In this document: piece by piece, positions 58,327-64,000 of the stretch
Layout of the letters: each line of letters begins with the position of its first letter
Numbering within the stretch: the first letter of the stretch is position 1
Origin: Streptomyces guryensis
GTDB taxonomy: Bacteria; Actinomycetota; Actinomycetes; Streptomycetales; Streptomycetaceae
Length of the DNA: 64,000 nucleotides
Reading direction: 5' to 3'
Assembly: GCF_021261325.1 (NCBI RefSeq)
Contig: NZ_JAJSBI010000020.1
Coordinates: 1-64,000, forward strand
The notes under the pieces: model-generated
Databases searched by the model: none
Seen by the model: the letters and a program-made list of their open reading frames with translations, nothing else
What the model was told of the DNA's origin: nothing
Made by a program: the position numbers and the translations under genes

Positions 58327-60390
58327 CTACCCGGCGAGCTGCGGCGGCAGCGGCGCCGCATGCGTCACGATCAGCCCGGACACCGCGCGGGTCAGCGCCA
58401 CGTACAGGCGGCGCAGGCCCGTGCGTTCGTCGGGCTCGCCGTCCACCACTGCCTGAGGCTCGTCCAGGACCACGTAGTCGTACTCCAGGCCCTTGGCCAG
58501 CGACGCCGGGACCAGGGTGAGGCGGGTCTCGGCAGTCGTCTCCTCGCCGGGGGCCAGGCAGGTGATCCCGGCCGCCGTCAGAGCCGCCGCCAGTGCCGGG
58601 ACGCGGGCGTCGGCCGCGATCAGGCCCGTCGACCCCTCGTTGCGGAGCAACTCCTCGCAGGCGGCGACCACTTCGGAGACGTCCTCGACCGGACGGAGGG
58701 CGAAGAAGCCCGGGTTCTCGCGGACCGACGCGACCGGAGTCAGGCCGGGTGCGATGTGCGGCAGCAGACGGGAGGCGTACGAGATGACGTCCGTCGGGAC
58801 GCGGAAACCGGCCGTGAGCTCCTCGATCACCCCGTCCGTCTTGCCCAGGTGGGCGAGCGCCTCGTCCCAACTCCTCGTCGCCCAGGGCGTGGTGCCCTGC
58901 GCCAGGTCGCCGAGGACGGTCGCCGAACCGGTGGTGCAGCGGCGGCCGACCGCGCGGTACTGCATCGGGGAGAGGTCCTGCGCCTCGTCCAGGACCACAT
59001 GCCCCAGGGAGTGCGTGCGCTGCACCAGGTCCGTCGTCTCGTCGATCAGCACCGCGTCCGCCACGGACCACTGGGCGGCTTTGACGCTCCGCGCCGGCTT
59101 CGCCCAGAGGATCGTCTTCTGCTCGTCCTGGGTGAGGACGCCGTCCGCGTGTACGGCGAGGAAGTCCGCGTCGGTGAGCAGGCGCAGCACGAGTTTCGCC
59201 GGGTCGACCGGCGGCCACATCTGTTTGACGGCCGCCTTCACCGCCGTGTTGCGGGCCACCGCGTCCTGCACCCGGTCGTCCGGCGCCTCCCCCGACCGCT
59301 CCATCTGCACCAGCACGGCGTGCGCGATGCGTTGCGGGAGGGCCTCGCGGGCGGCGCCGTAACGGATACCGCGGTCGAGCAACTCCCGGACGATGACTTC
59401 GAGTTCGTACGCCGGCACCCGCCAGCGGCGTGAGCCGCGCACCACGACGACAGGCTCGGTCGGCATGGTGACGTGGGAGAGGACGGCCCGCCGCAGCACC
59501 TCCGCCATCCTCGCGTCGCCCTTGATGATCGCGGCCGCCGCGTCGTCGGTGGCCCTGATCTCGATGCCTGCCGCCACGAGGTCGTCCACGGTGGCCTGCT
59601 GGACCGTCAGCTCGCCGAGCGCGGGCAGAACCTGCTCGATGTAGTGCAGGAAGGACCTGTTCGGCCCGATGACGAGCGTGCCGGTGCGGGCGAGCCGCTC
59701 ACGGTGGGCGTAGAGCAGATACGCGACGCGGTGCAGGCCGACGGCCGTCTTCCCGGTCCCGGGCCCTCCCTGCACGCACACCGTCCCACCCAGCCCGGAC
59801 CTCACGATCTCGTCCTGCTCGGGCTGGATGGTCGCCACGATGTCGCGCATCGGGCCGACGCGCGGGCGCTCGATCTCCTGCTGGAGCAGCTTGCTGGTGC
59901 GGGCGGCCTCGGCCGGGTCGGAGAGGTGCTCGTCCTCGTACGCGGTGATGTCGCCGCGGGTGTAACCGAAGCGGCGGCGCAGCGCGATGTCCAGCGGGTC
60001 CTTCTTCGACGCCCGGTAGAACGGCTGCGAGACCGGTGCCCGCCAGTCGATGACCATGGGGTCACCGTCGTGGTCGTGCACGTGCCGGCGCCCGATGTAG
60101 AAGCGCTCGCCGTCCGCCCCCTCCGCCTTGTCGACGCCCGGAGCGTGCAGGTAGTCGAGGCGGCCGAAGAACAGCGGGGTGTCGCTGAGGTCGGCCAGCG
60201 CCTTGATGCGCTCGTCGATCTGGCGGGCCAGGACCTCCGAGTTGACCCAGTTCGCGGTGACGTCCCTGATGTCGAGCGACTCGACGTCCTCGCGCATGGC
60301 GCGCAGGGCGGAACGGGATTCGGCGAGGTGGGCGCGCTCGCGGGAGAGGGGGTCGTCGAGAGGGGCTGGGTCGTCGACGGGCGTGGACAA
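58327..60390 (-). CDS. HelD/HelR-type superfamily 1 helicase-like ATPase
   Basis: A 687-aa UvrD-fold ATPase. Walker A CVQGGPGTGKTAVGLHRVAY near residue 205, Walker B HVVLDEAQDLSPMQYRAVGR, and late motif YVALTRAVSGLIVTHA. The N-terminal coiled-coil arm (LSRERAHLAESRSALRAMRE) and VIDWRAPVSQPFYRAS match HelD proteins that bind RNA polymerase and release stalled complexes; in Streptomyces such proteins (HelR) can displace rifamycin. TTG at 60390 with GGAGG. Confidence 0.88.
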   Translation of the reverse strand: MSTPVDDPAPLDDPLSRERAHLAESRSALRAMREDVESLDIRDVTANWVNSEVLARQIDERIKALADLSDTPLFFGRLDYLHAPGVDKAEGADGERFYIGRRHVHDHDGDPMVIDWRAPVSQPFYRASKKDPLDIALRRRFGYTRGDITAYEDEHLSDPAEAARTSKLLQQEIERPRVGPMRDIVATIQPEQDEIVRSGLGGTVCVQGGPGTGKTAVGLHRVAYLLYAHRERLARTGTLVIGPNRSFLHYIEQVLPALGELTVQQATVDDLVAAGIEIRATDDAAAAIIKGDARMAEVLRRAVLSHVTMPTEPVVVVRGSRRWRVPAYELEVIVRELLDRGIRYGAAREALPQRIAHAVLVQMERSGEAPDDRVQDAVARNTAVKAAVKQMWPPVDPAKLVLRLLTDADFLAVHADGVLTQDEQKTILWAKPARSVKAAQWSVADAVLIDETTDLVQRTHSLGHVVLDEAQDLSPMQYRAVGRRCTTGSATVLGDLAQGTTPWATRSWDEALAHLGKTDGVIEELTAGFRVPTDVISYASRLLPHIAPGLTPVASVRENPGFFALRPVEDVSEVVAACEELLRNEGSTGLIAADARVPALAAALTAAGITCLAPGEETTAETRLTLVPASLAKGLEYDYVVLDEPQAVVDGEPDERTGLRRLYVALTRAVSGLIVTHAAPLPPQLAG

Positions 60391-60690
60391 GGGGGTGCCT
60401 CCGAAGGTGCTGCGGGCTGGGGCTGCAAGGTGCCGGCCGGTTTCCGTCCGGGCGGCGGCGCTCCGTGGAGGGAGGCGGGCAAGAGCGGAGATTCTAGGTG
60501 AACGGGGGAGACGGAAGCCAACGGTTTTTCCACCTCCCTGTCCTCCCCCTCAGGGCCCCTCAGGGTCCCCTAGGGGATGTCCCCGTCATACCAGGGAGGG
60601 AGGGCCACGACCGGAGTCGTACGCGGCGGCGAAGGAGGGTCGGTCCGCAGGCCGATGCCCTCTTTATGCCTGCCGATCCACCATGGATAC
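60391..60690. other. Intergenic region upstream of the HelD-like gene
   Basis: Three hundred bases between divergent genes. Only a possible -10 (ATTCTAGGT near 60490) and a run of CCTC-rich sequence are seen. No RNA or operator recognised. Confidence 0.3.
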
Positions 60691-60876
60691 ATGAGCGCAG
60701 CAACCATCACCCCAGGCCCCAGCCGGCCGGGCCCGCCCGGCGCCACCCCCGTCCTCGGCAGCCACCGCCACCGCCTCGGCGACGCCCTGCGCGCCCTGAA
60801 GGTGTTCGCGGGTGCCGCCTTCGACGTGGTCATCCTCGGCGAGTACGGCGAGGAAGCGGGCGTACGCCGCAAGTAG
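60691..60876 (+). CDS. Small conserved Streptomyces protein (61 aa)
   Basis: MSAATITPGPSRPGPPGATP, then GSHRHRLGDALRALKVFAGA and AFDVVILGEYGEEAGVRRK. The last half matches from memory a short conserved family in Streptomyces genomes. Its hydrophobic centre could be a short amphipathic or membrane-associated helix. Function unknown. Confidence 0.65.
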   Translation: MSAATITPGPSRPGPPGATPVLGSHRHRLGDALRALKVFAGAAFDVVILGEYGEEAGVRRK

Positions 60877-60973
60877 CCGTCGCCGACCGGGCCCCGGCCT
60901 GAGTACGTGACCAGCCGCCGGATGAGTACCCGCACCGGTGCCCCGGCCCCTGGCGGGCCGCTTCACTGCCCGT

Positions 60974-61353
60974 ATGACGACACAGCACACCGTGGCTCAG
61001 CCCCCGAGCCCCTCCGGCACCACGGAGCCGGACCGCCGGGCCTGGGTGGCGCCCCTCGTCGCGACGGTGCTCCTGATGTTCCTCGGCCCCGCCGCGCTCT
61101 TCCTCGGCGGTCTCTCCGCGATGGCGACCGACGCCTGCGCCCCGATCACTGCTCCGCAGCGCTCAACTCCCGGCTGTCCGTGATCTACGGCACGCTCTCC
61201 TGCGGCACCCTGCCCACGCTCGCTGCCCTGGTCACCGCCTGGGTGCTCCCCTGGCGGATGCGCTGGCTGCCCTGCCGCGCAGGCGCCGCGGTGGCCTCGC
61301 TGCTGCCGTCGCTGTTCGTCCTGCTGATGGTGTTCACGCTGCCTGCGCCCTGA
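60974..61353 (+). pseudogene. Frameshifted small membrane protein
   Basis: The start MTTQHTVAQPPSPSGTTEPD and a first membrane span (WVAPLVATVLLMFLGPAALF) are in one frame; after DAC (about 61138) the sequence continues the same protein in the -1 frame: PDHCSAALNSRLSVIYGTL, then spans TLAALVTAWVLPWRM and AAVASLLPSLFVLLMVFTL. A one-base deletion in TGCGCCCC would explain it. Either a pseudogene or a sequencing error. Confidence 0.75.
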
Positions 61354-61363
61354 TCGGCTCGGC

Positions 61364-63004
61364 TCAGTCCTCCGCCAGGAGTTCGTCCGCGTCCAGGATC
61401 CGGTACGCGTAGCCCTGCTCCGCCAGGAACCGCTGGCGGTGGGCGGCGAAGTCCTGGTCGATGGTGTCGCGGGCGACGACGGAGTAGAAGTGCGCCTGGT
61501 GGCCGTCGGCCTTGGGGCGCAGTACCCGCCCGAGCCGCTGGGCCTCCTCCTGACGGGATCCGAAGGTGCCCGACACCTGGATCGCGACCGTCGCCTCCGG
61601 CAGGTCGATGGAGAAGTTCGCGACCTTGGAGACCACCAGCACGCTGATCTCGCCCTCCCGGAAGGCGTCGAAGAGCTTCTCGCGATGGGCGTTGGAGGTC
61701 TCGCCCTTGATGACCGGCGCGTTCAAGTGCTCGCCCAGCTCGTCGAGTTGGTCGATGTACTGCCCGATGACGAGAATCTGCTGGCCCGCGAAACGGCGGA
61801 CGATCGCCTCCGTGACCTTCCGCTTGGTCTCCGTCGTCGCGCAGTAGCGGTACTTCTCCTCCTGCTCGGCGGTGGCGTAGGCGAGCCGCTCCGAGTCGGT
61901 GAGGTTGACCCGGACCTCCACGCAGTCGGCGGGCGCGATGTACCCCTGCGCCTCGATCTCCTTCCACGGCGCGTCGAACCGCTTGGGTCCGATGAGCGAG
62001 AACACGTCCGACTCGCGTCCGTCCTCGCGCACCAGGGTCGCGGTCAGCCCCAGCCGCCGCCGTGCCTGCAGGTCCGCCGTGAACTTGAACACCGGCGCGG
62101 GCAGCAGGTGCACCTCGTCGTAGACGATCAGCCCCCAGTCGCGGGAGTCGAAGAGTTCGAGGTGCGGGTAGACGCCCTTCCGCCTGGTGGTCAGCACCTG
62201 GTACGTGGCGATGGTGACCGGCCGGATCTCCTTCCGCGTCCCGCTGTACTCACCGATCTCCTCCTCGGTCAGCGAGGTCCGCTTCACCAGCTCGTGCTTC
62301 CACTGCCGCGCGGAGACCGTGTTCGTGACGAGGATCAGGGTCGTCGACTTCGCCTGCGCCATGGACCCGGCGCCGACGAGCGTCTTCCCGGCGCCGCACG
62401 GCAGCACGACGACCCCGCTCCCGCCGTGCCAGAAGTTCTCCACGGCCTGCTTCTGGTACGGCCGCAGCGCCCACCCGTCCTCGGCGAGCTCGATCGGATG
62501 CGCCTCGCCGTCCACGTATCCCGCGAGATCCTCGGCGGGCCAGCCCAGCTTCAGCAGCGTCTGCTTGATCTGCCCGCGCTCGGAGGGGTGCACGGCGACG
62601 GTGTCCGGGTCGAGCCGCGCCCCGACCAGCGGAGCGATCCGCTTCGAGCGCAGGATCTCCTCCAGCACCGGCCGGTCGGTGGTGGTGAGGACCAGCCCGT
62701 GGGCGGGGTGCTTGCTGAGGGTCAGCCGCCCGTAGCGGTCCATGGTGTCGGCGACGTCGACCAGCAGGGCGTGCGGCACGGGATACCGGCTGTACTGCAC
62801 GAGGGCGTCCACGACCTGCTCGGCGTCGTGTCCGGCCGCCCGCGCGTTCCACAGCCCCAGCGGCGTCACCCGGTACGTGTGGATGTGCTCGGGCGCCCGC
62901 TCCAGCTCCGCGAACGCCGCGATGGCGCGACGGCACTCGTCGGCCTGCTCGTGGTCGACTTCCAGGAGCAGGGTCTTGTCGGACTGGACGATTAGGCAGG
63001 ACAC
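61364..63004 (-). CDS. XPB-like DNA repair helicase
   Basis: A 546-aa superfamily 2 helicase. N-terminal helicase-associated domain (VDHEQADECRRAIAAFAELE), Walker A VVVLPCGAGKTLVGAGSMAQ near residue 200, DEVH box in LIVYDEVHLLP, GLTATLVREDG and QVSGTFGSRQEEAQRLGRVL (motif VI). It matches bacterial XPB, a 3'-5' helicase. The GTG at 63004 (VSCLIVQSDK) was chosen for GGAGGT five bases upstream. Divergent from an integrase gene only 28 bases away. Confidence 0.92.
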   Translation of the reverse strand: MSCLIVQSDKTLLLEVDHEQADECRRAIAAFAELERAPEHIHTYRVTPLGLWNARAAGHDAEQVVDALVQYSRYPVPHALLVDVADTMDRYGRLTLSKHPAHGLVLTTTDRPVLEEILRSKRIAPLVGARLDPDTVAVHPSERGQIKQTLLKLGWPAEDLAGYVDGEAHPIELAEDGWALRPYQKQAVENFWHGGSGVVVLPCGAGKTLVGAGSMAQAKSTTLILVTNTVSARQWKHELVKRTSLTEEEIGEYSGTRKEIRPVTIATYQVLTTRRKGVYPHLELFDSRDWGLIVYDEVHLLPAPVFKFTADLQARRRLGLTATLVREDGRESDVFSLIGPKRFDAPWKEIEAQGYIAPADCVEVRVNLTDSERLAYATAEQEEKYRYCATTETKRKVTEAIVRRFAGQQILVIGQYIDQLDELGEHLNAPVIKGETSNAHREKLFDAFREGEISVLVVSKVANFSIDLPEATVAIQVSGTFGSRQEEAQRLGRVLRPKADGHQAHFYSVVARDTIDQDFAAHRQRFLAEQGYAYRILDADELLAED

Positions 63005-63032
63005 GCATACCTCCACGGATAGGATTGTCACC

Positions 63033-64000
63033 GTGACAGACAGCAAACCTGCCACGGCTCGGGCCATGCCCCGTGCCCGGCGCCGAAAGGGCGTTCCGGC
63101 CAGCGCGCCGGGGATGCGCGCTGCTATCTATGTTCGCCTATCGCGTGAAACCGACGAGACGACTTCTCCCGAGCGCCAGAGAGCGGCGTGCGAGGCGCTG
63201 TGTGAGGCGCGTGGCTGGGACGTCATAGTCGTCGAGGAAGACATCGATGTCTCCGGTTTCTCGCGGGGCCTCGACCGGCCCGGTCTGCAACGCATCCTGA
63301 CCAGGCTCGCCGAGCTGGACGTGATCGTGTTCTTCAAGATCGACCGGCTCGCACGCTCGACGGTCGACTTCGCGGAGATCATGCGACTCGCCGAGCACCA
63401 GAGCGTCGCGCTCGCGTCGGCGACCGAGCCGCTCGACCTCACGTCGTCCATGGGCCGAGCCATGGCAAAAGTGATCGCGGTCTTTGCCGAGCTGGAGTCC
63501 GACACCATCGGCATGCGGGTGTCCAGCGCGCACGAGCACCTGCGGCGTGAGGGCCGCTACACCGGCGGGCGGGTTCCGTACGGGTACATGGTCGTCCCCA
63601 ACCCGAACGGGGCGGGCAAGGTTCTCGCGGTCAACGAGGACGAGGCCAAGACGATCAGGAGGATCGTGGAGCAGGTCCTTGCCAAGGACTCGCTCATGCA
63701 GATCATCAACGACCTCAACAAAGAGGGCGTCCCGTCGCCTGGCCACACCTCACGCCAGACCACGGGCAAGCGCAGCGACTCCAAGCAGTGGTACACGACG
63801 ACGCTGCGCAGCCTGCTGGGCAACCCCCAGTTGCTCGGCCAGGTCATCGAGGATGGAAAGCCGATCCTGCGGACGGACGGTCTGCCCCTGGTCAACCGCC
63901 CGCCGATCCTCGACACGGACACCTGGCAGGCTCTCCAGGACGAGCTGGAGCGCCGGGCCAATCCCGGTGAGAAGCGCCGGGAGGGGACGTCGCTGTTGCG
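63033..64000 (+). CDS. Large serine recombinase (integrase), 3' end beyond the window
   Basis: At least 322 codons, open to the right edge. The catalytic domain starts MRAAIYVRLSRETDETTSPE with the nucleophile Ser in RLS, followed by DIDVSGFSRGLDRPGLQRIL, FFKIDRLARSTVDFAEIM and AELESDTIGMRVSSAHEHLR. A recombinase domain follows (RYTGGRVPYGYMVV, TLRSLLGNPQLLGQV), typical of phage or ICE serine integrases. GTG at 63033 has AGGA upstream; ATGs at 63066 and 63114 are alternatives. Confidence 0.9.
   Translation, partial: MTDSKPATARAMPRARRRKGVPASAPGMRAAIYVRLSRETDETTSPERQRAACEALCEARGWDVIVVEEDIDVSGFSRGLDRPGLQRILTRLAELDVIVFFKIDRLARSTVDFAEIMRLAEHQSVALASATEPLDLTSSMGRAMAKVIAVFAELESDTIGMRVSSAHEHLRREGRYTGGRVPYGYMVVPNPNGAGKVLAVNEDEAKTIRRIVEQVLAKDSLMQIINDLNKEGVPSPGHTSRQTTGKRSDSKQWYTTTLRSLLGNPQLLGQVIEDGKPILRTDGLPLVNRPPILDTDTWQALQDELERRANPGEKRREGTSLL

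Noticed and set aside
60391..60500. Rifamycin-associated element upstream of the HelD/HelR-like gene
   Set aside because: I looked for the inverted repeat described for rifamycin-inducible helR genes and found only CTTGCAGC-like fragments without a convincing dyad.

Overview
The window is high-GC actinobacterial DNA and almost certainly from a Streptomyces chromosome. The evidence is the strong third-position G/C bias, GTG and TTG starts with GGAGG-type ribosome sites, paired XRE/DUF397 genes, a DasR-type operator, CIRCE sites in front of groEL2, and a gene order that from memory resembles the conserved Streptomyces nagA-otsB-thrC-csp-groEL2-murQ neighbourhood. No tRNA, rRNA or CRISPR array was recognised.

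Layout. (1) 1-4.1 kb is accessory and partly decayed: small conserved proteins, a resolvase-like protein, an XRE/DUF397 pair, remnants of an ATP-binding protein and of a CBM35-type protein, a secreted small protein, and a frameshifted copy of the 3' end of the neighbouring sugar kinase. (2) 4.2-8.8 kb is an amino-sugar block: PfkB kinase, nagA, ROK kinase, and a divergent sugar-binding lipoprotein facing a double DasR-like site. (3) 8.9-20.99 kb is core metabolism and stress: DUF3263 protein, otsB, otsA, gpgS, thrC behind a SAM-I riboswitch, a MoaD/ThiS protein, a cold-shock protein, groEL2 with two CIRCE operators and a 3 x 58 bp tandem repeat, an old-yellow-enzyme, a GNAT and a carboxylesterase. 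(4) 21-25.2 kb holds a small accessory three-gene operon, a second XRE/DUF397 pair, a conserved hypothetical protein and a methyltransferase.

(5) 25.2-51.2 kb is the most interesting part: a 26 kb island that looks like a small-molecule cluster with its own gamma-butyrolactone signalling system. Regulatory side: an AfsA synthase, a ScbR/ArpA-like receptor, an NAD-dependent reductase, a second receptor-like TetR, a soluble histidine kinase with a response regulator, and five copies of a palindrome with the core AGAGNNCTCT around these genes. Biosynthetic side: FAD monooxygenase, DHA2 exporter, SnoaL-like protein, three SDRs, two KAS III-like enzymes, a second AfsA homologue, a HAD phosphatase, a fused CoA-transferase, a KAS II-like synthase, a tautomerase/APH-kinase/acyl-CoA-dehydrogenase operon, an orphan LuxR regulator, an acyl-CoA carboxylase beta/epsilon pair and an MDR reductase. 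No acyl carrier protein is visible. The second AfsA beside a KAS III and a phosphatase recalls methylenomycin-type logic. The kinase plus acyl-CoA dehydrogenase recalls 4-hydroxyacyl-CoA phosphorylation/elimination. The product is not identifiable from sequence.

(6) 51.2-63 kb returns to core genes: murQ, an RpiR regulator with a large inverted repeat at its start, DUF4031, a DinB-like/GNAT fusion, an HD phosphohydrolase, cutC, a HelD/HelR-type helicase, a frameshifted membrane-protein gene and an XPB-like helicase. (7) From 63.0 kb a large serine integrase runs off the right edge and probably marks an integrated element.
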